A DNA stretch of 55,388 nucleotides from Roseovarius sp. UBA6217 (GTDB lineage Bacteria > Pseudomonadota > Alphaproteobacteria > Rhodobacterales > Rhodobacteraceae): assembly GCA_002421985.1 (NCBI GenBank), contig DISF01000090.1, forward strand, positions 15,685 to 71,072, given 5' to 3'. Made by a program: the position numbers and the translations under genes. Numbering within the stretch: the stretch's first letter is position 1; each line of letters begins with the position of its first letter. Below are positions 8,446-17,361 of the stretch, piece by piece. The notes beneath the pieces are model-generated. The model was not told the DNA's origin, did no database searches, and saw only the letters and a list, made by a program, of their open reading frames with translations.

Positions 8446-9717
8446 ATGCCCCCGCCCGCCCCCACTGCCCGCGCCGCCGCCGTGCACCTGCTCGATCAGG
8501 TGCTGGGCGAGGGGCGGCTCCTGTCCGAGGCGGTGGCGGCGGGGGGGCTGGCCGCGCTGTCGCCCGCCGATCGCGCGCGCGCACAACGGCTGGCGCTGGC
8601 CACGCTCCGGGGGCTGGAGCGCGCCGACCGGCTCATCGCGCGGCACACGCGCAAGGCCCCGCCACTGCCGGTGCGCAACGTGCTGCGGCTGGCGGTGACC
8701 GAGCTGGCGCAGGGCGGCGAGGCGCATGGCGTGGTAAGCGAGGCGGTGGAGATCACGGGCGCAAGCCCGCGCCACAACCGGCTCAAGGGGCTGGTCAACG
8801 CGGTGCTGCGCAAGCTCGCGGGCGAAGCCCCGCGCGCCTGGGGCGACCTGCGCGTGCCGCGCCTGCCCGACTGGCTGCGCGCGCCGCTGGTGGCGGCCTG
8901 GGGCAAAGGCGCGGTGGCGGCAATGGAGCGCGCGCATCTGGCGGGTGCGCCGCTTGATCTCACGGTGACGCAGGATGCCGCAGGCTGGGCCGCACGGCTG
9001 GGCGGCGAGGTGTTGCCGACCGGCTCGGTGCGGCTGCGCGAGGCGGGGCAGCTCACCGGCCTGCCGGGCTATGACGAAGGCGCGTGGTGGGTGCAGGATG
9101 CCAGCGCCGCGCTGGCGGCAAAGGTGCTGGCCCCGCAGCCGGGCGAGGCGGTGCTCGACATGTGCGCGGCCCCCGGCGGCAAGACGCTGCAACTCGCGGC
9201 AAGCGGCGCAGAGGTGACGGCGATCGACCTCTCCGGGCGGCGGATGGAGCGGCTGGCCGAGAACCTCGCGCGCACCGGGCTGCGCGCCACCTGCGTGGTG
9301 GGCGATGCAATGGTGCATGAGGGGCGCTATGATGCGGTGCTTCTGGATGCGCCCTGTTCGGCCACCGGCACGATCCGGCGGCACCCGGATTTGCCCCATG
9401 CCAAGGACGGGGCCGGGATCGACGGGCTGATCGACTTGCAGGCCGCGATGATCGACCATGCGCTGAGCGTGCTGGCACCGGACGGGCGGCTGGTCTTCTG
9501 CACCTGTTCGCTGCTGCCCGACGAGGGGGAATGCCAGGTCGAGGCGGCGCTGGCCCGGCATCCGGGTCTTCGCGCAGATCGCGCGGCGCTGGCCCTGCCG
9601 GGGGTGGAGCCTGCGTGGATCACCGAAGAGGGCGGCTTGCGCCTGCGCCCCGATTTCTGGCCCGAGCGGGGCGGCATGGACGGGTTCTACATCGCCTGCC
9701 TGCGGCGCGCGCGGTGA
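8446..9717 (+). CDS. rsmB: RsmB/NOP-family RNA (cytosine-5) methyltransferase
   Basis: A SAM-dependent methyltransferase of the rRNA m5C type. The N-terminal NusB-like helical domain (about 1-130) is followed by a Rossmann methyltransferase domain. That domain carries the SAM motif CAAPGGKTLQLA, the general-base cysteine region LLDAPCSATGTIRRHPD, and the catalytic cysteine in VFCTCSLLPDEGE. AAGGAG lies seven bases before the ATG at 8446. At 423 residues it fits RsmB. The exact target cytosine (C967 of 16S rRNA in E. coli) is inferred from the family. Confidence 0.9.
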   Translation: MPPPAPTARAAAVHLLDQVLGEGRLLSEAVAAGGLAALSPADRARAQRLALATLRGLERADRLIARHTRKAPPLPVRNVLRLAVTELAQGGEAHGVVSEAVEITGASPRHNRLKGLVNAVLRKLAGEAPRAWGDLRVPRLPDWLRAPLVAAWGKGAVAAMERAHLAGAPLDLTVTQDAAGWAARLGGEVLPTGSVRLREAGQLTGLPGYDEGAWWVQDASAALAAKVLAPQPGEAVLDMCAAPGGKTLQLAASGAEVTAIDLSGRRMERLAENLARTGLRATCVVGDAMVHEGRYDAVLLDAPCSATGTIRRHPDLPHAKDGAGIDGLIDLQAAMIDHALSVLAPDGRLVFCTCSLLPDEGECQVEAALARHPGLRADRAALALPGVEPAWITEEGGLRLRPDFWPERGGMDGFYIACLRRAR

Positions 9718-9724
9718 TTTCTGC

Positions 9725-9757
9725 CCGTCCTCCTCGGGTCACGCCCGAGGAGGACGG
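9725..9757 (+). terminator. Strong hairpin after rsmB
   Basis: A 14-bp perfect stem (CGTCCTCCTCGGG and its complement, plus one outer C-G pair) closes a five-base loop TCACG, starting eight bases after the rsmB stop. No T-run follows. The stem strength and placement fit a transcript end for rsmB. Confidence 0.65.
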
Positions 9758-9843
9758 CGCAGACCTTGCATTCCGCCGGTGACTTGGGCGCGCAGCCCCT
9801 TTATAGTGTCACCTTGAGCGCCGCAAGAAGCGTGCAGAGGCAC

Positions 9844-11586
9844 ATGTCGCATTCCGAACCCCTGTCCGCGCGTTGGGCGCGCCTGAGAAACTGGCTGGCC
9901 GCGCGGCGGGCCGGGCGCGGGGTCCACGTGACCGCCTTTGTCTCGCAGCCAGAGCCGCGCAGCATCGGCTATCTGGCGCGGGGGCGGCAGCTTTGTGCCG
10001 GGAATTTCGTCTTTGCCGGCCACCTCGTCGAGGCCCCCGACACGATGATCTGGGATATCGAGCCGCCCGATGCGGCCTTTGCCGCCGAGATGCACGGCTT
10101 TGGCTGGCTCGATGATCTGGCGGCGGCGGGGGATGCGGCAGCGCGGGCCAAGGCGCAGGCCTGGCTGATGGAATGGATCGCGCGCTACGGGCGCGGGCGG
10201 GGGCCGGGATGGGTGCCCGACCTTGCCGGGCGGCGGCTTATCCGCTGGATCAGCCATGCGTTTTTCCTGATGCGCACGCAGGAGGCAGAGGCGTCAGAGG
10301 TGTTCCTGCGCGCGCTCGCGGCGCAGGCGCGGTTCCTGTCGTGGCGCTGGCAGGCGGCAACGCCGGGGCTGGCGCGGATCGAGGCGCTGACCGGGCTTGT
10401 CTATGCCGGCGTGTCGCTGGAGGGGATGGCCCCGCTCGCCGACGCGGCACGCGACGCGCTGGCGCGCGACTGCGCGACCTCTATCGACGAGGAGGGCGGC
10501 ATTCCGGGGCGCAACCCCGAGGCGCTGCTGGAGGTGTTCACCCTGCTGACATGGGCGGCGCTGGTGCTGAGCGAAAACGGACGGCAAGCGGCGGAGGCGC
10601 ATTGGCGCGCGGTCGAGCGGATCGCGCCCTGCCTGAGGGCGCTGCGCCATGCCGATGGCGGGCTGGCACGGTTTCACGGCGGCGGGCGCGGCCTTGACGG
10701 GCGGCTTGACGCGGCGCTGGCGGCAAGCGGCGTCAAGGGGCAGGCACGCGGCGGGCGCGCGATGGGCTATGCCCGGTTGGCGCGCGGGCGCACGAGCGTG
10801 ATCGTCGATGCAGCACCCCCCCCCACCGGCGCGGCCGCCGACGAGGCCCATGCCTCGACGCTCGCGTTCGAGCTGACATCGGGGCGGCGGCCGCTGATCG
10901 TGAATTGCGGATCGGGGGCGAGTTTCGGCCCCGAATGGCGGCGCGCCGGGCGCGCGACGCCGTCGCATTCGGCGCTGGTGCTGGCGGGCGGATCAAGCGC
11001 GCGGCTGAGCCGCGACAAGCGCCATCCCGGCAGGCTGGAAGAGGCCCCGCGCAACGTGCCGGTGCAATTGTCGCGCGCGCCCGACGGGCTGCGTTTCGAG
11101 GGCGGGCATGACGGCTATCTGCGCAGTCACGGGTTGATGCAGGTGCGCAGGCTCGACCTTGCGGGCGATGGCCGCGCACTTGCGGGCGAGGACATGCTTT
11201 TGGCGCTGGAAGACGACCACAAGGCCCGATTCGACCGCGCGCTCGATGCCACGCGGCTGCACGGCGTGCCCTATGACATCCGCTTTCACCTGCACCCAGA
11301 TGTGGCGGCCTCGCTCGATATGGGGGGCACGGCGGTATCGCTGATGCTGCGCAGCGGCGAAATCTGGGTGTTTCGCAGTGATGGCGTTGCCGCTTTGGCC
11401 TTGAACCCGAGCGTCTATCTTGAAAAAACCCGTCTCAAGCCGCGTGCGACACGACAGATCGTTCTCTCGGGTCGCGCGACGGGCTATGCGACCCGTATCC
11501 GCTGGTCACTGGCCAAGGCGCAGGACACCCCCATCGGCATTCGCGATGTGGCGGTGGACGCGCCGGAACCGGAAGCCGAGGACTGA
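9844..11586 (+). CDS. Heparinase II/III-family protein
   Basis: A 580-residue protein with an alpha/alpha-toroid N-terminal half and a C-terminal beta-sandwich half, as in heparinase II/III lyases. Examples of family-typical segments are GRRPLIVNCGSGASFGPEWR followed by a threonine/serine-rich stretch. No signal peptide is visible, so the substrate and compartment are uncertain. The start at 9844 (AGAGG upstream, protein beginning MSHSEPLSARWARLRNW) is preferred to an upstream TTG frame. It lies 47 bp upstream of purH on the same strand; I believe this pairing recurs in related genomes. Confidence 0.85.
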   Translation: MSHSEPLSARWARLRNWLAARRAGRGVHVTAFVSQPEPRSIGYLARGRQLCAGNFVFAGHLVEAPDTMIWDIEPPDAAFAAEMHGFGWLDDLAAAGDAAARAKAQAWLMEWIARYGRGRGPGWVPDLAGRRLIRWISHAFFLMRTQEAEASEVFLRALAAQARFLSWRWQAATPGLARIEALTGLVYAGVSLEGMAPLADAARDALARDCATSIDEEGGIPGRNPEALLEVFTLLTWAALVLSENGRQAAEAHWRAVERIAPCLRALRHADGGLARFHGGGRGLDGRLDAALAASGVKGQARGGRAMGYARLARGRTSVIVDAAPPPTGAAADEAHASTLAFELTSGRRPLIVNCGSGASFGPEWRRAGRATPSHSALVLAGGSSARLSRDKRHPGRLEEAPRNVPVQLSRAPDGLRFEGGHDGYLRSHGLMQVRRLDLAGDGRALAGEDMLLALEDDHKARFDRALDATRLHGVPYDIRFHLHPDVAASLDMGGTAVSLMLRSGEIWVFRSDGVAALALNPSVYLEKTRLKPRATRQIVLSGRATGYATRIRWSLAKAQDTPIGIRDVAVDAPEPEAED

Positions 11587-11633
11587 CCCGTCGAACAGCC
11601 GTTCGATGCCCCATTGTGACAGGACCAAACCAG

Positions 11634-13223
11634 ATGACCGATCTCGCGCCCGTGACCCGCGCCCTCATTTCCGTTTCCGACAAGACCGGACTTGTCGAGC
11701 TAGGCCGCGCGCTGGCCGAGCGGGGGGTGGAGATCCTCTCGACCGGCGGCACCGCGCACACCCTGCGCGAGGCGGGGCTGGCGGTGCGCGACGTGGCCGA
11801 GGTGACGGGCTTTCCCGAAATGATGGACGGGCGCGTCAAGACGCTGCACCCGATGGTGCATGGCGGGCTTCTGGCGCTGCGCGACAATCCCGCCCATGTG
11901 GCGGCGATGGAGGCGCACGGGATCGGGCCGATTGATCTGCTGGTGGTCAATCTCTACCCGTTCGAGGAAACGGTGGCCAGGGGCGGCGATTACGCGACCT
12001 GCGTGGAGAATATCGACATCGGCGGCCCGGCGATGATCCGGGCGGCGGCCAAGAATCACGGCTTCGTCACCGTGGTGGTGGATGTCGAGGATTACGAGGC
12101 CGTGATCGCCGACATGGATCAGCATGGCGGCGCGACCTGCCCGAAATTCCGCCGCAAGCTGGCGCAGCGCGCCTTTGCGCGCACGGCCGCCTATGATGCC
12201 GCCGTCAGCACCTGGATGGCCGAGGCGATCGGCGAGGAGGCACCGCGCCGCCGCGCCTTTGCCGGGACGCTTGCCCAAAGCCTGCGCTATGGCGAGAACC
12301 CGCACCAGCGGGCGGCCTTCTACGTGGACGGATCAAACCGCCCCGGCGTGGCCACGGCACGGCAGGTGCAGGGCAAGGAGCTGAGCTACAACAATATCAA
12401 CGACACCGATGCCGCGTTCGAGTTGGTGAGCGAATTCGCCGCCGATGACGGCCCCGCCTGCGCCATCATCAAACACGCCAACCCCTGCGGCGTGGCGCGC
12501 GGCGCGACGCTGCTCGATGCCTACAAATCCGCCTTCGATTGCGACCGCACCAGCGCCTTTGGCGGAATCATCGCGCTCAACCAGCCGCTCGACGGGGCCA
12601 CGGCAGAAGAAATCGCCGGGATTTTCACCGAAGTGGTGATCGCGCCCGGTGCGGATGACGCCGCAATGAGTATTTTTGCCAAGAAGAAGAACCTGCGGCT
12701 TCTCCTGACCGAGGGCCTTGCCGATCCGGCGGCAGCGGGGCGGATGATCCGGCAGGTCTCGGGCGGCTATCTGGTGCAGGACAAGGATACCGGGCGGATC
12801 GGCGCGGATGAGTTGCGCGTGGTGACCAAACGCGCGCCCTCGGAGGCGGAAATGGCCGATCTGCTGTTTGCCTGGACGGTCGCCAAACATGTGAAATCCA
12901 ACGCCATCGTCTATGTCCGGGACGGGGCCACGGTGGGCGTGGGCGCGGGCCAGATGAGCCGCGTCGATAGCTGCCGCATCGCCGCGCGCAAGGCGGTTGA
13001 CATGGCCGAGGCGCTGGGCCTGCCCGCGCCGCTCACCCAGGGCAGCGTGGTGGCGTCGGACGCGTTCTTTCCCTTTGCCGATGGCCTTCTGACGGCGGCA
13101 GAGGCCGGCGCCACGGCGGTGATCCATCCCGGCGGCTCGATGCGCGATGACGAGGTGATCGCCGCCGCCGACGAGGCGGGGCTGGCGATGGTGCTCACCG
13201 GTCAACGCCATTTCCGGCATTGA
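11634..13223 (+). CDS. purH: Bifunctional AICAR formyltransferase / IMP cyclohydrolase
   Basis: Carries out the last two steps of IMP synthesis. The N-terminal MGS-like cyclohydrolase domain begins RALISVSDKTGLVELGRAL and contains VKTLHPMVHGG. The C-terminal transformylase domain contains the KHANPCGVA loop and ends with VIHPGGSMRDDEVI. The length of 529 residues is standard. The ATG at 11634 is chosen (AGGA nine bases upstream) over a GTG at 11616. Confidence 0.97.
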   Translation: MTDLAPVTRALISVSDKTGLVELGRALAERGVEILSTGGTAHTLREAGLAVRDVAEVTGFPEMMDGRVKTLHPMVHGGLLALRDNPAHVAAMEAHGIGPIDLLVVNLYPFEETVARGGDYATCVENIDIGGPAMIRAAAKNHGFVTVVVDVEDYEAVIADMDQHGGATCPKFRRKLAQRAFARTAAYDAAVSTWMAEAIGEEAPRRRAFAGTLAQSLRYGENPHQRAAFYVDGSNRPGVATARQVQGKELSYNNINDTDAAFELVSEFAADDGPACAIIKHANPCGVARGATLLDAYKSAFDCDRTSAFGGIIALNQPLDGATAEEIAGIFTEVVIAPGADDAAMSIFAKKKNLRLLLTEGLADPAAAGRMIRQVSGGYLVQDKDTGRIGADELRVVTKRAPSEAEMADLLFAWTVAKHVKSNAIVYVRDGATVGVGAGQMSRVDSCRIAARKAVDMAEALGLPAPLTQGSVVASDAFFPFADGLLTAAEAGATAVIHPGGSMRDDEVIAAADEAGLAMVLTGQRHFRH

Positions 13224-13233
13224 GGCAGGGCCG

Positions 13234-13704
13234 ATGCGCACCGTCTTCTGGGTGGCCTTCTGGGTGTTCCTGCTCGATCAGGCCACGAAATACCTCGTGG
13301 TTCACATGCTTGATTTGCGCAGGCTGGGCGCGATTGATGTCTGGCCACCATTTCTCAACCTGCGGATGGCGTGGAACACCGGGATCAATTTCGGGATCCT
13401 CGCCGATCATGGCGCGCTCCTGCGCTGGGGGTTGATTGCCGTGGCGCTGGTGATCTCGGCGGCGGTGCTTTGGTGGGTCCATGCCGAGCGCGCCGGGCGG
13501 TGGCACCGGGTCGCGGCGGGGGTTCTTGTGGGCGGCGCGCTGGGCAACGTGATCGACCGGCTGATCTACGGGGCGGTGGCGGATTTTCTCAACATGTCGT
13601 GTTGCGGGATCAACAATCCCTTCGCCTTCAACGTCGCCGATGTGGCGATATTCGCAGGTGCCTTCGGCATGGTGTTGCTTCCGGGGGGCAAAAAGCCCTC
13701 GTGA
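13234..13704 (+). CDS. lspA: Lipoprotein signal peptidase
   Basis: A 156-residue, four-helix inner-membrane aspartic protease that removes signal peptides from lipidated prolipoproteins. Family motifs are visible: WNTGINFG, GNVIDRLIYGAVADF and FNVADVAIF. The catalytic pair is most likely Asp117 and Asp136. The gene starts 10 bp after purH, so the two are probably co-transcribed. Putative client lipoproteins are encoded nearby at 3680, 13755 and 21363. Confidence 0.95.
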   Translation: MRTVFWVAFWVFLLDQATKYLVVHMLDLRRLGAIDVWPPFLNLRMAWNTGINFGILADHGALLRWGLIAVALVISAAVLWWVHAERAGRWHRVAAGVLVGGALGNVIDRLIYGAVADFLNMSCCGINNPFAFNVADVAIFAGAFGMVLLPGGKKPS

Positions 13705-13754
13705 CCTTGGCAGGCGGATGCGATACACCGCCGCAAACCGCAAGGAGTGTGGCG

Positions 13755-14291
13755 ATGTGGATGCCGCGGAAAACCATTCTGATGCTCATGGCCGCCGTGA
13801 TCGTGGCCGGCTGTGGCGGCGGGCGCGACGGCACGGTGCAGTTGCGCGAAATAAGGCACAAGGGCAACGGGCCGGATGAATTCTCGATCATTCCCGGCAA
13901 GCCGCTGGAAATGCCCGAGAACGTGGCCGCCCTGCCCGAGCCTACGCCCGGTGGCCCCAACCGCACCGACCAGGACCCGATCACCGACGGCATCGCCGCG
14001 CTGGGGGGCAATGCGGGCGTGCGCCGCAGCGAGGCCCCGCTTGCGGCCCATGCCTCGCTTGTCAACCGCGCCGGGCGGTTCGGGCGCGATCCGGGGATTC
14101 GCCAGACGCTCGCCGCCGAGGATCTCGAAATCCGGCGGCAACATGGCCGGGTGAACGTGCTGCGGTTCCTGCCGACCGACGATTATCTTCAGGCCTACAA
14201 GCGCCAATGGCTCGACCCTTATGCCGAGGAACAGCGATTGCGGCGGCTCGGGGTGCGCACGCCCGCAGCCCCGCCATCGCCGGATCGCTGA
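13755..14291 (+). CDS. DUF3035 lipoprotein (BamF-like)
   Basis: A 178-residue lipoprotein. The signal ends in a lipobox (VIVAGC) with lipidated Cys at about residue 20, followed by GGGRDG. The mature part contains DEFSIIPGKPLEMP, typical of DUF3035, and ends in a Pro/Arg-rich tail. Some relatives are annotated as BamF, an alphaproteobacterial subunit of the outer-membrane beta-barrel assembly machine. That role is not demonstrable here. AAGGAG lies seven bases before the ATG at 13755; the ATG at 13761 is an alternative. Confidence 0.8.
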   Translation: MWMPRKTILMLMAAVIVAGCGGGRDGTVQLREIRHKGNGPDEFSIIPGKPLEMPENVAALPEPTPGGPNRTDQDPITDGIAALGGNAGVRRSEAPLAAHASLVNRAGRFGRDPGIRQTLAAEDLEIRRQHGRVNVLRFLPTDDYLQAYKRQWLDPYAEEQRLRRLGVRTPAAPPSPDR

Positions 14292-14359
14292 TCGCCGCTT
14301 GAAACGGGGCGCGGGGCGCGTATGTAAAAGGCGCAGTTTCCCTTTCGCGGAGCCTTGAC

Positions 14360-15685
14360 ATGCGAACCCTCCTCGCCGCGCTTCTTCTTGCGCTGCCCTT
14401 TGGCCCGGCGCAGGCCGAAACGGTGACAAGCTTCACCCTCTCCAATGGCATGGAGGTGGTGGTGATCGAGGATCACCGCGCCCCGGTGGTTACCCATATG
14501 GTGTGGTATCGCGCCGGATCCGCGGATGAGGCACCGGGCGTGTCCGGCGTGGCGCATTTCCTTGAACACCTGATGTTCAAGGGCACCGATACGCTCGCGC
14601 CGGGGGAATTCTCGGCCACGGTGGCGCGCAGCGGTGGCAGCGACAACGCCTTTACCAGCTATGACTATACCGCCTATTTCCAGCGCGTCGCCGCCGACCG
14701 GCTCGATCTGGTGATGGGGATGGAGGCCGACCGAATGGTCAACCTGCGCCTGCGCGACGAGGATATCGCCACCGAGCGCGACGTGATCCTGGAGGAGCGC
14801 AACCAGCGGGTGGAGAACAGCCCCTCGGCGCTCTTTCGCGAACAGTTGGGGGCGGCGCAATATCTCAACCATCCCTACGGCGTGCCGATCATCGGCTGGC
14901 GCCACGAGGTGGAGGCGCTCGACCGCGACGCGGCGCTGGCATTTTACCGGCAGTATTACGCCCCCAACAACGCCATCGCGGTGATCGCGGGCGATGTTAC
15001 CCCCGAGGAGGTGCGCGCCCTGGCGGAGCGGCATTACGGCGCGATCCCCGCCAACCCCGACCTGCCCGCCCGCGCCCGCCCGCAAGAGCCGCCGCAGCTC
15101 GCCGAACGGCGGCTGAACTATCGCGATCCGCGCGTCTCGCAACCCTATGTAGCGCGTTCCTATCTTGCACCCGAGCGTGACAGCGGCGCGCAGACCGAGG
15201 CCGCGGCGCTGACACTTCTGGCGGCACTTCTGGGCAACGGGCAGACCTCGGTGCTCAACCAGGCGCTGCAATTCGATCAGCGCATCGCGGTGCAGGTGGG
15301 CGCGTGGTATTCCGGCCTTTCGCTCGATGACACCAGCCTTGATCTGGTGGTGGTCCCGGCACCGGGCGTGACGCTCGACGAAGCCGAGGCCGCGCTCGAC
15401 GAGGTGCTGGCCGCGTTCCTCGAGACCGGCCCCGACCCCGAGCATCTTGACCGCATCAAGAGCAGGTTGCGCGCGCAGGATATCTATGACCGCGACGACG
15501 TTTCGGCGCTGGCGCAGCGGTATGGTCAGGCGCTGACGCAGGGGCTCACGGTGGCGGATGTGCAGGCCTGGCCCGACATCCTGCAACAGACCACCGCCGA
15601 GGATATCATGGCCGCCGCCCGCGCGGTTTTTGATCGCAGGAGATCGGTAACCGGCTATCTGATGGCCCCGGAGGTCACGCAATGA
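14360..15685 (+). CDS. M16 zinc peptidase, catalytic member of a pair
   Basis: A 441-residue exported peptidase (signal peptide ending QAEA near residue 20). It carries the inverted zinc motif HFLEH (His66, Glu69, His70) and a downstream ERDVILEER segment supplying the third ligand. It is therefore expected to be the active half of a two-subunit periplasmic M16 protease. Its stop overlaps the ATG of the next M16 gene by four bases, which supports stoichiometric co-expression. Confidence 0.92.
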   Translation: MRTLLAALLLALPFGPAQAETVTSFTLSNGMEVVVIEDHRAPVVTHMVWYRAGSADEAPGVSGVAHFLEHLMFKGTDTLAPGEFSATVARSGGSDNAFTSYDYTAYFQRVAADRLDLVMGMEADRMVNLRLRDEDIATERDVILEERNQRVENSPSALFREQLGAAQYLNHPYGVPIIGWRHEVEALDRDAALAFYRQYYAPNNAIAVIAGDVTPEEVRALAERHYGAIPANPDLPARARPQEPPQLAERRLNYRDPRVSQPYVARSYLAPERDSGAQTEAAALTLLAALLGNGQTSVLNQALQFDQRIAVQVGAWYSGLSLDDTSLDLVVVPAPGVTLDEAEAALDEVLAAFLETGPDPEHLDRIKSRLRAQDIYDRDDVSALAQRYGQALTQGLTVADVQAWPDILQQTTAEDIMAAARAVFDRRRSVTGYLMAPEVTQ

Positions 15686-16995
15686 TCCGTTTCGCGCTTG
15701 TTGTCCTGATCGCGCTCGCAGCGCTGCCCGCGCGCGCGGCGGTCGAGGTCAGGGAGGTCACAAGCCCCGGCGGCATCCATGCCTGGCTGGTCGAGGATCA
15801 TTCCATCCCCTTCGTCGCGCTGGAACTGCGGTTTCGCGGCGGCACGGCCATTGACCCCGAGGGCAAGGAGGGCGCGATCAACCTGATGGCGGGCCTGCTG
15901 GAGGAGGGTGCCGGCGCGCGTGACGCGCAGGGCTTTGCGCGCGCCACCGAGGAACTGGCCGCGCGGTTCAGCTATGATGCGAGCGACGACGCGGTGAGCG
16001 TCTCGGCGCGGTTCCTGACCGAGAACCGGGCGGCGTCGGTCGATCTGTTGCGCGACAGCCTGATTGCCCCGCGATTTGACGCGGATGCCATCGAGCGGGT
16101 GCGCGCGCAGGTGCTCTCGGGGCTGCGCTCGGACGAGACCGACCCGCGCAGCATCGCCTCACGCGCGGCGGCGGAACTGATCTATGGCGATCACCCCTAT
16201 GCGCGCCCCGGCAATGGCACCATCGAGAGCGTCACCGCCCTCACCCGCGAGGATATCCTGGCCGCCCATGGTGCCGCATTGGCGCGCGACCGGATTTATG
16301 TAAGCGCCGTGGGCGACATCACCGCCGATGATCTGGGCGCGCTGCTCGACCGGCTTTTGGGCGATCTGCCCGAGACCGGCGCGCCGCTGCCCGTCAGGGC
16401 CGATCCCGCCCTGCCCGGCGGCGTCAAGGTGGTGGAATTCGACACGCCGCAATCGGTGGCGATCTTCGTGCAGCCCGGCCCCGACCGGCACGATCCCGAT
16501 TTCATGGCCGCCTATGTGCTCAACCACATCCTTGGTGGCGGCGGGTTCGAGAGCCGCCTGATGACCGAGCTGCGCGAGAAGCGCGGGCTGACCTACGGGG
16601 TCTATTCCTACCTCGCCGACAAGGATGCCGCCGAATTGTGGATGGGCTCGGTCGCTTCGGCCAACGGGCGCGTGGGCGAGGCCATCGCCGTGATTCGCGA
16701 CGAATGGGCGCGGATGCGCGCCGAGGGGGTGAGCGCGGCGGAACTCGCCGACGCCAAGACCTATCTCACCGGTGCCTATCCGCTGCGATTCGAGGGCAAT
16801 GCACAGATCGCCTCCATCGCAGTGGGGATGCAGATGGACGGGCTGAAGCCAGACTATATCGCAGAGCGCAACGCGATGGTCGAGGCGATCACGCTCGACG
16901 AGATAAACCGCGTGGCGCGCGAGTGGCTCGATCCCGAGCGGCTCACCTTCGTGGTGGTGGGCAAGCCCGAGGGTGTGGACAGCACGCTGAACTGA
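15682..16995 (+). CDS. M16-family partner subunit lacking the zinc motif
   Basis: A 437-residue exported protein (signal peptide ending ARAAVE, about residue 20). It has the M16 fold and the C-terminal substrate-binding region GGGGFESRLMTELREKRGLTYGVYS. Where the catalytic gene has HFLEH, this one reads INLMAGLLEEG, so the zinc ligands are missing. This is the usual division of labour in bacterial M16 pairs: one subunit cuts, the other provides the Arg/Tyr region. It is coupled to the preceding gene by an ATGA overlap. Confidence 0.92.
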   Translation: MIRFALVVLIALAALPARAAVEVREVTSPGGIHAWLVEDHSIPFVALELRFRGGTAIDPEGKEGAINLMAGLLEEGAGARDAQGFARATEELAARFSYDASDDAVSVSARFLTENRAASVDLLRDSLIAPRFDADAIERVRAQVLSGLRSDETDPRSIASRAAAELIYGDHPYARPGNGTIESVTALTREDILAAHGAALARDRIYVSAVGDITADDLGALLDRLLGDLPETGAPLPVRADPALPGGVKVVEFDTPQSVAIFVQPGPDRHDPDFMAAYVLNHILGGGGFESRLMTELREKRGLTYGVYSYLADKDAAELWMGSVASANGRVGEAIAVIRDEWARMRAEGVSAAELADAKTYLTGAYPLRFEGNAQIASIAVGMQMDGLKPDYIAERNAMVEAITLDEINRVAREWLDPERLTFVVVGKPEGVDSTLN

Positions 16996-17008
16996 CGATC
17001 AGAGGGAG

Positions 17009-17028
17009 GGGGGCGGTATGCCGCCCCC
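17009..17028. terminator. GC-rich hairpin after the M16 pair
   Basis: GGGGGCGG (17009-17016) and CCGCCCCC (17021-17028) form a perfect 8-bp stem with loop TATG, 13 bases after the second M16 stop. It lies between that gene and a minus-strand small gene. No clear T-run follows. Confidence 0.55.
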
Positions 17029-17076
17029 GGCCTTCGCGTGATCGCGCGGGATATCCCCGCGCCGATGTGATGCGGG

Positions 17077-17214
17077 TCAGGCGCTTTTGCGCGCGCGCGG
17101 CAGCGCAAACACGCGCGCGTGTTTCCCCTTCCGGCGCAGATCACGGTGATAGGGCAGCGCAGGCGCGGCCTCCTTGCTGTGCTCGACCACGGATTTCAAC
17201 CAACGTGCCTTCAT
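17077..17214 (-). CDS. 45-residue conserved basic protein
   Basis: A very small protein starting MKARWLKSVVEHSKEAAPAL and ending in a basic Arg/Lys-rich tail with PRARKSA. AGAGGA lies about nine bases before the start. I recall similar small proteins with MKARWLKSV N-termini and an ALPY segment in other Rhodobacteraceae, which is the main reason for calling it. It has no membrane segment and no known domain. The net positive charge suggests nucleic-acid, ribosome or membrane-surface contact, but that is a guess. Confidence 0.6.
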   Translation of the reverse strand: MKARWLKSVVEHSKEAAPALPYHRDLRRKGKHARVFALPRARKSA

Positions 17215-17361
17215 CTGTCCGATCCTCTTGCCTGCGCCGCACCGGCGGCATTGTTGCCTTATCCGCAACGATGCCCCCGGTTTACGGCCAAGTTTTGACG
17301 AAAAGGGTGAACATCCGGTCAATTTCAGGGCAATACCCGGCCACCAGCCCCGAAAGCCCGC

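Noticed and set aside
12668..12689. A third GAGTATTT...AAGAAG-like sequence
   Set aside because: It lies inside purH and encodes the ordinary MSIFAKKK segment of that protein. It has three mismatches to the intergenic motif, so chance or codon need explains it.
14219..15682. A 487-codon minus-strand frame opposite the catalytic M16 gene
   Set aside because: The plus-strand gene has a signal peptide and HFLEH. The antisense product is composition-driven (His/Arg/Gly-rich).
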